Assembly (NCBI GenBank): GCA_034432375.1
Contig: DAOUCA010000043.1
Coordinates: forward strand, 1-64,000
Source of the DNA: JAHBVH01 sp034432375
Lineage (GTDB): Bacteria; Chloroflexota; Anaerolineae; Caldilineales; Caldilineaceae
Length of the DNA stretch: 64,000 nt
Direction: 5' to 3'
Position numbers and translations under genes: made by a program. The notes under the pieces were generated by a model. That model was not told the origin of the DNA. It did no database searches and saw nothing but the letters and a program-made list of their open reading frames with translations. Position 1 is the first letter of the stretch; every line of letters begins with the position of its first letter. Positions 17,627-27,700 of the stretch are shown here, piece by piece.

Positions 17627-20600
17627 ATGACAATCAACTCGCGCAGCTTCAGTAAGTCGCTGAGTGCCACTCTAACAATCTTATTTGTTTTGTCACTGCT
17701 AATCACAGGAAAAGCTAATGCCATTGCTATTGACCAATATGCACAACTCGATCCAGTGGAGCAATGTGGTGTGAGTCTTTTCAGGCTTTTGCAAGGCCAG
17801 TTTGTAGAAGCGCAACCGCAACTGCAAGAAGCAGTGGAATTGCTCAAAGCATCCCCCACGGCAAATCCTACTACCGTCGGCATGTGTGCCCTCTACTTAG
17901 CAATTGTTCATCACAGCACGGGCGACTGGATTGAAGCGTTGGACGCGTACAACACCGCGTTAACTTCATTCATTGACACTGATGAGCAACAGATGCAGTG
18001 GGCGGCACTCTTTGGTAAGAGTGGTGTCTACGGCGCGCGCGGAAACTTTGACGAAGCCTACAAGACGTTGCAACTGGCGCTACCCCTTACTGGCGCGGTC
18101 ATACCGGGTAGTGCCGAAGCACGCTGTCTGCGCTTTGATGAGGCGGCTGATTTACCGGCAAATGTTGGTGATCAGCCGTGGGTGGTGGAGAGCCTCAAGC
18201 CACTGGCACGGGCCGTCACTCTCAACAACATCGGTCTGGCGCTTGCTGTGCCAATCAGTCAAGAACAGCCTATTGGCGGCTCCATTGACCAAGTCCAGAT
18301 TTGCTATGAGAAAACACTCGAATTGATCAGCTCGCTGCGTCAGCCTGGGGGTGATACCACGGATCTGACTGACCAGTTGGCTGAAGTTCTCGGCCCGCTA
18401 CTGGGCATCGATGAATCAACCTTGCGCATGATGCTTATGTTTAGCGGGCCGAGCTTTACCGAGGAGGAAAGTGCCCTACTGGCACAACTGCTGCCTGTTC
18501 TGCAAGTGATTTTGCCAATGCTAACGGAGGATTCAGGGCAGGACCAGGGTTCAGAACTCATTTTGGGTCTCATTGCGGTGACCATACCGGATCTCGCCGG
18601 TGCTTTGGAACCAATTGCACTGAGCAATTTGGGCCAAACGTTGCGTGGCACCGATGATGAACAGGCCCAAGTCTACTTGGAAGAGGCGTTGCAACAATTG
18701 GAAGCGAATCAAGCGGGAACAGATCTGAATGATGTTACAGGACTGCTCAGCAGCTTTGAACCATTGCTCGCGCTATCAGGGCTGGACAGCGGTTCTGATA
18801 TCACAGAACTGACCGACAATGTCACAGAGATGCTTGACTCCATGGCACTATTGCGTAACATTATCAATCTCAATGCACGGGCCATCATCCTCAACAACCT
18901 CGCTCTTGTCTATCGGGATCAGGGTGACGTGGCGCGGGCAGAGCGTACATTCCAGGAAGTGTTGGATATCTATCAAAAGCAGTTGGCAAACAATGCCAAC
19001 ACGGTCAACGTTCTGGTGAATCTCGGTTACCTCGCACAAACCAATGGTGACGTTGCCGATGCGCTTGGCTACTACGATGAGGCGATTGGCCTGCTCGAAT
19101 CGGTGCGTACGGTCGGCGAAGGGGATGTGATTGAGTTTGGGAATGAGATGCCGCAGACCATTCAATTTGTTAGCATGAAAGGTGTGTTGGATCAGCAGGC
19201 CGATGTCTATGCATTGGCCGCAAACCTCTATCTGCAGCAGGGCGAAACAACAGAAGCACTCAGGGTGGTTGAGCAGGGTCGCAGCCGCCTTTTCCTCGAT
19301 ATGGTGAGTAGCCGTGCTCTACCTTTGCAGGGGGAAGAGGGACGTTTGTTGACAGAAATCCGTGCGGCATTCGACCAACAGACACAAGCCTTTTCTTCAT
19401 TGGCACAACTGCGTGCAATGGATGCACCGTTTACCCAAATTCAAGAGTGGGAACGCCAATGGCAGACGGCAAATGAACGCTACGATGCGCTGCGGGCAGA
19501 AATCACTCAGACGTATCCGCAACTACTTGATTTAATTCCCGGGAAAGTAGACCGTATCGACCTCAGTGCGTTGCAAGAACGCGTGCTCGATGATGAGACC
19601 ACCGTCATTGTTTACTACCTCGCTGACGGCTATTTTGCGGACGAGACTGATAATTTGGCGATGGCGTGGGTGATTGATAATGGTGAGGTCCATGCCGTCC
19701 CGCTGGCAACGGAAGGAGAAACTGTACGCGCACAGGTGAAGAGTTTGCGTGATAGCATCATTGAAGAAAAAGATATTTATACGCAAGCAGCGGTGATGCT
19801 CTATGACACACTCATGGCACCGCTTGAATCCTATATTCAACACTCGAACTTGGTGATTGTTCCCTATGGCTCGCTCTACTATCTACCGTTTGCTGCCCTG
19901 TGGAACGCAGAAACCGAGCGTTACTTGGTGGAAGATTACACACTCACCTATGCACCCAGTTTGGCGACGCTGCCGCTGATTCAAGCACAACGCAACCCGA
20001 ATGGCGGGGATGCTCTGGTCATGGGCATTCCCGATGGCTTCCCGCCCCTGCCAGCTGTCAGGGGCGAAGTTGAAGCGATTGGCGCGATCTTGGCGACAGA
20101 ACCATTGCTCTCGCAAGCCGCCACGGAAAGTACCTTATATGCCAATGCGTCGGCGGTTGACATTGTTCACCTAGCTGCTCATGGAAACTTTGATAGCGTT
20201 GCACCGTTGCAATCGGCAATTGAATTAACCGGTGATGACGAGAACGACGGCATCCTCGAAGTGCGTGAGGTCTTTGGCCTTGACCTGGCCGAGGCCAACC
20301 TAGTCTTTCTCTCTGCCTGTGAAACCGCGCTCGGCGACCAGAGCATGGGCGATGAGATCACTGGCTTGACCCGCGCTTTTCTCTATGCTGGAACGCCATC
20401 AATCGTGACCACCTTATGGAGCATTGAGGATGAAGCATCGGGTGCGTTGGTGGGTTCATTTTATGAAGCGCTGACATCAGAACCATCCTTTGCTGCTGCG
20501 CTCCGCGCTGCGCAACTGGCTACGATGCAGACGCCCGGTTGGGAGGATCCCTATTACTGGGCTGCCTTTACATTGCACGGCGACTACCTAGGGAGTGGTG

Positions 20601-20920
20601 AACGCAGCGAAGTTGTGAGTGAGCCACCAATCCCCACGGCCACACCCATTATCATCCACGCCACCGGTGTCACGACCCCGACCGTACCAACACCAACGCC
20701 AGAGCCAGCAGTGCAATTAGAGATTATTGAAAATCTCAACGTGCGCAGCGGACCGGGAACAGCGTACGAACGGATCGGCCAATTGACTGTCGGCAATCGC
20801 GTGACTGTGATCGGCGGCAACATTGATGAGACGTGGTGGGAGATCTGTTGTGTGGATGGACAGCAGGGGTGGGTGATTAATAATGTGAACTATATGCGGG
20901 TTGTGGAGAGCGTGGATTAG
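17627..20920 (+). CDS. Exported TPR-CHAT protein 2 with C-terminal SH3b domain
   Basis: A 1097-residue protein. Signal peptide 1-32 (LTILFVLSLLITG, then ANA). Helical TPR-type repeats lie at about 40-560, with a longer irregular helical insert (about 210-420). A helical spacer follows, then a CHAT domain (about 690-985) with an intact dyad: His852 in HLAAHG and Cys898 in LSACET. A Thr/Pro linker leads to an SH3b domain (about 1027-1095) with LNVRSGPGT, an ICC cysteine pair and GWVINN, closely matching the SH3b of the preceding CAP protein. AGGGG lies before the ATG. The shared module suggests both proteins dock on the same wall or envelope ligand. Third gene of the plus-strand group; a large palindrome follows the stop. 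Confidence 0.9.
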   Translation: MTINSRSFSKSLSATLTILFVLSLLITGKANAIAIDQYAQLDPVEQCGVSLFRLLQGQFVEAQPQLQEAVELLKASPTANPTTVGMCALYLAIVHHSTGDWIEALDAYNTALTSFIDTDEQQMQWAALFGKSGVYGARGNFDEAYKTLQLALPLTGAVIPGSAEARCLRFDEAADLPANVGDQPWVVESLKPLARAVTLNNIGLALAVPISQEQPIGGSIDQVQICYEKTLELISSLRQPGGDTTDLTDQLAEVLGPLLGIDESTLRMMLMFSGPSFTEEESALLAQLLPVLQVILPMLTEDSGQDQGSELILGLIAVTIPDLAGALEPIALSNLGQTLRGTDDEQAQVYLEEALQQLEANQAGTDLNDVTGLLSSFEPLLALSGLDSGSDITELTDNVTEMLDSMALLRNIINLNARAIILNNLALVYRDQGDVARAERTFQEVLDIYQKQLANNANTVNVLVNLGYLAQTNGDVADALGYYDEAIGLLESVRTVGEGDVIEFGNEMPQTIQFVSMKGVLDQQADVYALAANLYLQQGETTEALRVVEQGRSRLFLDMVSSRALPLQGEEGRLLTEIRAAFDQQTQAFSSLAQLRAMDAPFTQIQEWERQWQTANERYDALRAEITQTYPQLLDLIPGKVDRIDLSALQERVLDDETTVIVYYLADGYFADETDNLAMAWVIDNGEVHAVPLATEGETVRAQVKSLRDSIIEEKDIYTQAAVMLYDTLMAPLESYIQHSNLVIVPYGSLYYLPFAALWNAETERYLVEDYTLTYAPSLATLPLIQAQRNPNGGDALVMGIPDGFPPLPAVRGEVEAIGAILATEPLLSQAATESTLYANASAVDIVHLAAHGNFDSVAPLQSAIELTGDDENDGILEVREVFGLDLAEANLVFLSACETALGDQSMGDEITGLTRAFLYAGTPSIVTTLWSIEDEASGALVGSFYEALTSEPSFAAALRAAQLATMQTPGWEDPYYWAAFTLHGDYLGSGERSEVVSEPPIPTATPIIIHATGVTTPTVPTPTPEPAVQLEIIENLNVRSGPGTAYERIGQLTVGNRVTVIGGNIDETWWEICCVDGQQGWVINNVNYMRVVESVD

Positions 20921-20930
20921 ACGCAAGATC

Positions 20931-21030
20931 ATTCAAATAAGCCCCAATGACCGTCCAGGGAGCACGCCCCGTGCGGGTTCAACTCTCGGGCAAAGCCGCA
21001 CGGGGCGTGCTTACTACGCGTTATTTGAAT
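20931..21030. repeat. Two-level palindrome after the CHAT-SH3b gene
   Basis: Outer arms ATTCAAATAA (20931-20940) and TTATTTGAAT (21021-21030), with inner 16-bp arms AGCACGCCCCGTGCGG (20961-20976) and CCGCACGGGGCGTGCT (20996-21011). It begins ten bases past the stop codon. It may help end transcription but has no T-run; a REP-like repeat is more likely. Confidence 0.65.
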
Positions 21031-21113
21031 AGTCTTGGGATTAGACCTTATTTCGATTTGGAATTTGGTAGGGATTGGGAATACATAGTTGAAAAACAGA
21101 CAGAGAAGATGAT

Positions 21114-21424
21114 ATGATAGTGACCATTGATTTGGTTTTTGCAGAGATGCTGGATAAATCTTCAGATGACAGCTCTTCGGCTCTTATGCACGAGAGGAAA
21201 CGCGTCAGGACAGCGACGTAGATTTATATATACGATTTGGTCGCCGTGTTGGCCTCTTTGAGATGCTCGGCATCAAGCATGAGATGGAAGATGCGTTCGG
21301 GCTGCCTGTCGACCTAATCACAGAAGAGATCGCCAACCCTTATCAATTTGTTCGCGAGGGAATTGCGCGGGATTCGATCGTCTTGTACCAAGAAGACCGG
21401 GAATACCATGGCGCACCCCAGTGA
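21114..21424 (+). pseudogene. MntA-type nucleotidyltransferase (antitoxin), apparently frameshifted
   Basis: The frame from about 21173 to 21424 encodes LFGSYAREETRQDSDVDL, a clear nucleotidyltransferase motif (GSxAR...SDxDL), followed by a normal C-terminal half of about 65 residues. In that frame a TGA (21167-21169) lies immediately upstream and no start codon occurs before the motif. A candidate N-terminus starts at ATG 21114 in another frame; restoring one base near 21171 would join the two. Intact MntA proteins AMPylate and neutralise a partner HepT toxin. The stop overlaps the HepT start by 17 bp, the normal gene order. It is either a genuine pseudogene, a sequencing error, or programmed frameshifting. 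Confidence 0.6.
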
Positions 21425-21728
21425 CGATGAGCGAGTGGCCCATATCGTAGAGGCAATCGACTGGATTATTGAATTTGTTGAACCCTTGGACTCTGACACC
21501 TTTCAACAAGATCACAAAACTAGACTCTCTGTTGCACGACTACTGGAAATCCTCGGTGAGGCAGCAAACCACATTAGTGATGAACTAAAAGAGGCCTATC
21601 CGAACATTCCTTGGCGACAGATTACTGACCTACGCAACGTGATCAGCCACGAGTACTTTCAGATTAGGCTGGAGATCATCTGGGAAGTAGCCATCAACGA
21701 AATTCCATCACTTCGAGGCCAGATCTAA
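21408..21728 (+). CDS. hepT: HepT-type HEPN (DUF86) toxin
   Basis: A 106-residue protein, the family's usual size. Four-helix HEPN fold with the active-site motif RX4HXY: Arg76, His81 and Tyr83 in LRNVISHEYF. Upstream are the conserved RLLEILGEAANHIS helix and the IPWRQI turn. HepT toxins act as RNases or cleave tRNA ends and are kept inactive through AMPylation of the Tyr by MntA. The start ATG 21408 is chosen because the encoded protein then matches the family and overlaps the MntA frame as in intact pairs; the frame is open to 21348. All key residues are present although the antitoxin frame is disrupted. Confidence 0.82.
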   Translation: MAHPSDDERVAHIVEAIDWIIEFVEPLDSDTFQQDHKTRLSVARLLEILGEAANHISDELKEAYPNIPWRQITDLRNVISHEYFQIRLEIIWEVAINEIPSLRGQI

Positions 21729-22044
21729 CAGATTCTGCTTGATCTTGATGATCAATCTGCTGAGTCGTAGCGTATGTGTTGGACGACAGGCGATGTTGTG
21801 CGCATCGCGGGCGTGGCTTGCGCAAGGTGGGTTATACTCTCAACTGCCATAGAGGATGATATTGCTGTTGATAATTTCTAAATATGGCTCATCTATGAAA
21901 AGTGTAAAAATCGATGATTTCGTCTCTGTGAAATTAGTGTATTTTCACATTTTCGGCTGATGAGCGTCTAAATATTTGGTGCTTATTCGCATGACAAATC
22001 TTTCTGCACTACAACTCAAACGTATCTATTTTTATTCACTTCAA
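21729..22044. other. Gene-free convergent spacer
   Basis: A 316-bp spacer between hepT (plus) and the lipoprotein gene (minus), AT-rich in its right half. A weak hairpin is at 21928-21948 (GTGAAAT...ATTTTCAC), followed on the plus strand by ATTTT, and another small stem (TTGATC/GATCAA) lies just after hepT. Either might be a weak terminator. I see no gene. Confidence 0.4.
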
Positions 22045-23298
22045 CTAGCGTAATTGTGCTTCAACCAGTGCATCTTCAGCTAGTTGAACTATTCGTTCAC
22101 TAATAGGTGTAATATGTCTATAAATTTCTAATGCAAATTTAAAATGCTTTTCGGCTTCATCAAAGTTTTGCTGGGCATAATAAACTTGCCCAATCCCAAA
22201 CTCTGCAGCGGCGCGCACAAGTAAATTATCTTCACTGGCATCTAGTAGATCAAGGGAGTGCTGATAAGCGTCAAATGCATATCGCTGCAAATTGATCTCA
22301 CGATATAGATCACCCAGAGCCAAATAGAGGAGGGGGGTAGGTTGCAGATTTATTACTTGTGCATAGGCAGAAATCGCTTGTGAGTTTAAGTTGCTGGCTA
22401 CATAGATTGGTGCTAGCAACGACGCCTCTGTCCCCTCATCCAGCCCAAGTTCATAAATCGTGTTAATTTCTGCTTGAACGGATTTCATCTGTTCTTCATC
22501 CAATGTCCGCAATGCACTCGCCTCCGACTCTCGCAACGGTGACGCAATCCCCGTGCGTGCACTCACCGTCATAAAATAGCGTTGCCCCGGCTCCAAAGCC
22601 CAACCATCGGGCCACGCCGCAGAACAAACCCGACTGCCGGTCACATCCAACTCCTCTGCACAGATCACAGCGCTCGTATCCAACACAACATCATCAAAAG
22701 AACTCAACCCACTCAAACTCAACTGATATTCCAACGCCCCCTCCACCGCCACCCAGGAAATCGCCGGCGCGAAGTCAAGCAGACTAGTATTGCGCGGGCT
22801 GAGGATAATCGGGATGTTGCCGTAGTCACTTTCGCGCTCACGCGCTTGTTCTTCCAATGCCAAGCTATCCCCGATCAAGACGATACGTCCCGAATCCGGT
22901 TTTACCCGTAGCGCACTGCCAGTCGGCATACCAGTGCCGGCTGCGCACCGTTCTTGGGTTACCGCCACTTCACCGGCTACATCGACCGTGAAGTAGTAGT
23001 CGGCAAAGCAGATTACAGTGACGTGGGCATTTTCCGCTAGTTGCAGGCGATCCCCTTCGGCGAGTGTGGTGAAGGCTTGGACAGGCTGCGAATTGCCGTT
23101 CACGTCCAGTCGCGTTACCTGCCCTTCGACCCGGGTGAGGACAGCAATCTCCTCGTTGACGCTGACGGCTGGGGATGGCGTGGGAGTGGGCGCGGGTGTG
23201 GGTGTGGGCATCGTGCAGCCGACAACCAGCATACAGAGCCAACTGCCGAGCAAAAGATGGATAGGACGAAATGATGGGTACATAGATTTATGAATCAA
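22045..23298 (-). CDS. Lipoprotein with FecR-like domain and TPR repeats
   Basis: 417 residues if started at TTG 23298. A lipoprotein signal ends with LVVGC (lipobox Cys28), followed by a Thr/Pro-rich spacer. A FecR-like domain lies at about 48-115 (VEGQVTRL...LAEGDRLQL), then a fibronectin/Ig-like beta domain with a PAISW strand, then helical TPR-type repeats to the end. The TTG overlaps the TGA stop of the preceding gene as TTGA and has AGGAG ten bases upstream; ATG 23283 is an alternative with poorer spacing. Last gene of the giant CHAT cluster. Its expected place outside the membrane fits a partner or sensor for the CHAT protein. FecR-like domains usually relay envelope signals. Confidence 0.78.
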   Translation of the reverse strand: MIHKSMYPSFRPIHLLLGSWLCMLVVGCTMPTPTPAPTPTPSPAVSVNEEIAVLTRVEGQVTRLDVNGNSQPVQAFTTLAEGDRLQLAENAHVTVICFADYYFTVDVAGEVAVTQERCAAGTGMPTGSALRVKPDSGRIVLIGDSLALEEQARERESDYGNIPIILSPRNTSLLDFAPAISWVAVEGALEYQLSLSGLSSFDDVVLDTSAVICAEELDVTGSRVCSAAWPDGWALEPGQRYFMTVSARTGIASPLRESEASALRTLDEEQMKSVQAEINTIYELGLDEGTEASLLAPIYVASNLNSQAISAYAQVINLQPTPLLYLALGDLYREINLQRYAFDAYQHSLDLLDASEDNLLVRAAAEFGIGQVYYAQQNFDEAEKHFKFALEIYRHITPISERIVQLAEDALVEAQLR

Positions 23299-24785
23299 GG
23301 TGATGTCGCTCCTGTAGCACAATTTAACATGCGGCTGCGCATTGCTGCTGCCGCTGGTCGTTGCGGATCATCGCGGGCATCGGTGACAGCCAGCGGTTCA
23401 TAGGCGTTCAACGCGGCACAGGCTTCTGCAGGTTGATTTGTGCGGTCATAAGCCTCGGCCAGGAAGAAAAATGCTTCGGCATAGCCGGAAAAAAGGAATG
23501 TCGCCTGTTTCAGGTGCAAAACGGCATTGCCTAAGTCCCCTTGTACAAGATAGACGCGACCGCGGTTCTTATGCAATGGTGCGTCATCCGGATCAATGGC
23601 GAGACCCTGGTCGAGATATTGCGCAGCTGTGGCCAGCTCTCTTTGCTGCAAATAAAGATAGCCCAAGTTGTTCAAGGCTTTGGTATAGCCTGGGTTGCGG
23701 GCAATTGCAGCTTTATAGGCGGCAACGGCTTTATCATACTGCTGATCCTCTTCATAGGCAAAGGCCAAATTGTAGTGGTAGAGGGGAACACAGGGCAGTA
23801 ATTCCGTGGCGATTTCATATTGGTCAATTGCTTGCGCTAACTGTTGTTGTTCGCGGTAGGCGCGGCCCAAATTGTTGTGCGCCGTGGCATAATTCGGATC
23901 AAGCGCAGTGGCGGCTTGTAGTTTGCTACTCGCTTCCGCCCATTGCTCGTTGAGCATCAACTCGACTGCTTCTGTGTTTAAGCGTGCCGCAGAAGGGTTC
24001 GCGGTGGTTAGCCTGCTGATAAAGTCGACGTTGGGCGCGGGGGATTGGATGTCAATTGCGCGTAAAATTTTGTTCAAGAGATTGTTGCGCAAGTGGGCAA
24101 GCGCAACTTCTCGCTCAATGGGAGCAGAAGGGATTGGTTGGCGTTCGCTCGGTGACTGCAATCGCTGATGGGTACGTGCATTGATCACATCGACTGTCAA
24201 AAGCAGATCGGTTTCAACCTGCAATGTGCCATTGAGCAACAAATCGACCTCATCAAGGAGATTGTCGGTTACGGGATCGATGCCCTGAAAGCCATCAACA
24301 CAGCTCAGTTGCTGAAAGAGCAACTCGCGTGTGCTCTCTAGCGTAAGCGCGCCATCAAGCAGGGGTGCTGCCCCGTTCGTTGTCCACTCTTCTGTCATCC
24401 CAAAACGTAAACGGATACCAGGTTCCCGGCAACCTAAATTTCCACAATTGGCGTCGTGCACTTTCGCACGACCGGGAAAGGCCCAGAGAAGGATAACAGC
24501 AACCAAAAGCAAGGGCTGCAGCAGCTTCAGCAACCGGCTGTTGCCGATGAGATGGCTGGCGCGCATTCCCCAATTCACGAGGGCGAAGCTGCTCAAGATC
24601 AGCGCCACTACTGCGCCCATTGCTCCCAAGGCGGCAAAGAGCGCAGCCTGCTCAAAAAGCATAACGGCACCAAAGCCTACACCTAGTACGAGGGCAGCCA
24701 GCCCGGTTACCAAATAGCTACGTCCCTGCAGGTGCCACTGCTTTATGTTCTCCCTTGTAGACGTTCCTGTATTTTGCTTCCCCAT
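23295..24785 (-). CDS. Membrane protein with extracytoplasmic TPR repeats
   Basis: A 496-residue protein. Three hydrophobic segments (about 24-43, 47-70 and 88-104) are followed by a Cys-containing loop and a middle domain (about 110-270) with a strand order like an ABC/adenylate-type input domain, not recognised. TPR units lie at about 280-470 with AHNNLGRAY, LYHYNLAFAY and KALNNLGYLY. With the N-terminus inside, three segments would put the TPRs outside. The start ATG 24785 has GGAGGAAATTG directly upstream and shares its A with the TGA stop of the giant CHAT gene (TGATG), so translation is coupled. Likely a scaffold for the CHAT protein or the lipoprotein encoded downstream. Confidence 0.82.
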   Translation of the reverse strand: MGKQNTGTSTRENIKQWHLQGRSYLVTGLAALVLGVGFGAVMLFEQAALFAALGAMGAVVALILSSFALVNWGMRASHLIGNSRLLKLLQPLLLVAVILLWAFPGRAKVHDANCGNLGCREPGIRLRFGMTEEWTTNGAAPLLDGALTLESTRELLFQQLSCVDGFQGIDPVTDNLLDEVDLLLNGTLQVETDLLLTVDVINARTHQRLQSPSERQPIPSAPIEREVALAHLRNNLLNKILRAIDIQSPAPNVDFISRLTTANPSAARLNTEAVELMLNEQWAEASSKLQAATALDPNYATAHNNLGRAYREQQQLAQAIDQYEIATELLPCVPLYHYNLAFAYEEDQQYDKAVAAYKAAIARNPGYTKALNNLGYLYLQQRELATAAQYLDQGLAIDPDDAPLHKNRGRVYLVQGDLGNAVLHLKQATFLFSGYAEAFFFLAEAYDRTNQPAEACAALNAYEPLAVTDARDDPQRPAAAAMRSRMLNCATGATSP

Positions 24786-27700
24786 CAATTTCCTCCAATC
24801 GAGCCATCGCCATGGACCAAGAACGCCGCCCATGTGGCGGGGTGGGGGTGGGCCTGCATTGTCGCGATCTGTGCCGCGCGCAAGGCTTGGGCCGCGGACT
24901 GGCCGGCCCGCCACTGCCGGTGAAATTCTGTCATTAATGATGCCGTACTCTCATCCTCAATATTCCAGAGGGTTGTGATCACGGTGGGCGCGCCGGCATA
25001 TAAGAAGCCGCGGGTGAGGCCAATTACTTCGTCGCCGGTGCTCTGCGCCCCAACGTCCGTTTTACAGGCCGAGAGCACCACCAAATTCGCGTTGGATAGA
25101 TTTAATCCAAAGACTTCGCCGACGGTCAATTTGCCGTCACAACGACCCGCGGCGCACCGTTCATCGGGTGCATTCGAGGGGGCCAATACCAAATTGGACT
25201 GGAGCGGATCGTAGGGTGTCATATTACCATGTGCCGCAATGTGCAAGAGGTCGAAGTGTGCGGCATTTTCGTGGATCTCTTGCTCCGTTGCGTCATCATT
25301 CAACAAGAGGGTTGTCGTGTAAATCTGCGCAACGGCCTGCGTTTCCGCTTCGGTATAGGGCAGCGACCCATCCGGATTGCCCAACGCCAGCAGTTGGTGA
25401 TAGTTCGGGTTGCGATTGGCGAGCAGGACCGGCATAACGCTGGCGCTGGGCACGTAGCTAAGGGTGTAGGCCTCAACCAGATATTGGTTCGTTGCGCCGT
25501 CACGTAGGGCCGCAAAGGGCAAGTAGTGTAGTATGCCGTGCGGTGCGATAATCAGCTTCTCGTGATCGATATATGGTTTTAGGGGCGCAAATAGTTGGTC
25601 ATATAACGCGGCCGCCTGTTGATTCACCTCAGCGAGATCGCTGGTGGTATCGAGCAAGTTACGGAAATAATCGACGGCTTGCACAAGTTCGGGTGTGGTA
25701 ATATCGAGCTCGACCAGCTCGATCCCGGCTTTGTCAATGACCAGGGCGGTGACCGGCGTTTCAAGCAGCCGCTCCAGCCGTGGATCCGGCACAAAGTACT
25801 CAATCAGCGTGCTCTCCTCATCAAGCAGTTGCTCGCGCACAAATTGCGGTTCCACCGTTGTATCCACGCCCGGTGCCAATGCTGTCAACTTGTCGCCATA
25901 CGCTTGCAAAGCGGCCATCCGTGCGGACAAGTTTTGCTCAGCTACAGCGAGATTGGCCTCTAAATTGGCGAGTTCCTCCGGGGTTGCGCCGGCGGCCTGC
26001 CACTGTGCCAGCACCATTTGGCTCTGTTGGTACTGCCCATAGGCGCCCTGAACCGCCAGCAGTGCATCGGCTTCTTCCGGTGCCAGTTGGGGGCGCCCTG
26101 TGACCATCAGATCGCGGAAAAAGCGGGCGCGCCCACGCTCGGCGGTGCGGAAGAGATCTTCCTTGCGCCCCAGTTGGCGATAAACATCGACCGCCAGTGT
26201 GTAGACATCGGAGAATTGAGCCAGGGTACCCTGTAGCGGCAGCGCATCCAACAGATTGAGATTGCTGTTAGCATTCAGGCGCGCCGCACCGGTATCGGAG
26301 ACCAGGCGCATCGTTTCCAGCCGCGCCATCGCTTCTTCATAATCATCTGCGGCCGCTTGCAGCTCACCAGCCCGATGGTGAAGATAACCGAGATTGACAT
26401 AGATACTGGCACTGGCGACGCCATTGGCGAGTTGTCCATCGAGAATCGCCAGGGCATTTTGTAGATCGGTGCGGGCAGCGTCAAAGTTCCCTTGCGCAAA
26501 ATAGACCAAGGCGCGATTGTTATAGACAATGCCCAACGCACCCAGCCGAATGATCCGCTCGACCAATTCGCCATTTTTGGTCTGATCGGTCAAATCAAGC
26601 GCTTGTTGGTAATAGGCGAGGGCTTTGTCAAACAGTGCGGTCTCCCCAGTATTCAGCGCTTGATATCGGTAAGTTTCGCCAATGTTGTTGAGCAGAATTG
26701 GCTCCATGCTGCCGGTGATCGTGGTGAGTAACTGCGCCATGAGCTCGGCGTTGGCATCCCCCGTATCGGCACCATTATCGAGCCGAGTTCCAGTCTGTTT
26801 CGGTGGAAGTTGGGCAAAGGCCTCGTCATCCAGATTGCGCAAGAGTTCCAGGGCTTTGACAAAATTCGCACGTGCCCGCTCATAGCCAGTGCTATCTTTA
26901 CTGACTTGTTGACCGGCGAGGAGATTATATAGCAAGCCAAAGCCACTATAATTTGTGACCAATGCCGCGTTGCGCATATAGGGCGGAGACCACGCGTCGG
27001 CATCTTCTGTGGATTGAATATATGTACGTGCTTCGGTGAGTAGCTGTTCCGCTTCGTCATAGCGGCCCTGTTGCAGATAAATGGTGCCCTGCGTGCTGCG
27101 AATGTTCCAGAGCGTTTGAGGATCATTGCGGGCCTGCTCACGGGCAAAGAGTTGAGTGTAAATATCGAGCGCTGCAATCCACTCGCCGCTATCTTGATAA
27201 AGCATGGCTAAGTGGATCCCGCAGTTGGTTACAGCGTTCGAGTTCGCTGCTTCATCATGCATCAACGCTTCATAACCTTCCGTGAGCAGGCGACGTGCTT
27301 CGACAAAATTGCCTACCGTTAGATTAATAACCCCCCCGGCACAAGCTTCCACTGCCGGCGATATGGCTTCGGTGGTGGGATTTGGGTCATCACTGCTGGC
27401 TGTTACGGTTATAACTGGCGTTGCGACCACTGTGCTCTCCGGCACGGGTGTGGCCGCGGTAAGCGGTAGAGGATCGGTAAAAGCCCCGACCATCGCCGTT
27501 TGCAGATTGACTTCGAGGATCTCATGCGCCCCCACAAGCACGAGCCGATCGTCGGCGACGATGGGCTCAACCAATGTGAATTCGTCAGGTAATTGGATGG
27601 GATAGTGCTGATCGTCTCCTGGCCGCCGCACCGAAAGCTGATGGGGGCTGAAATAGAGCTCAATCCAGGGGGTAGGATCGTTCCAGGCAATGCGCTTTTG

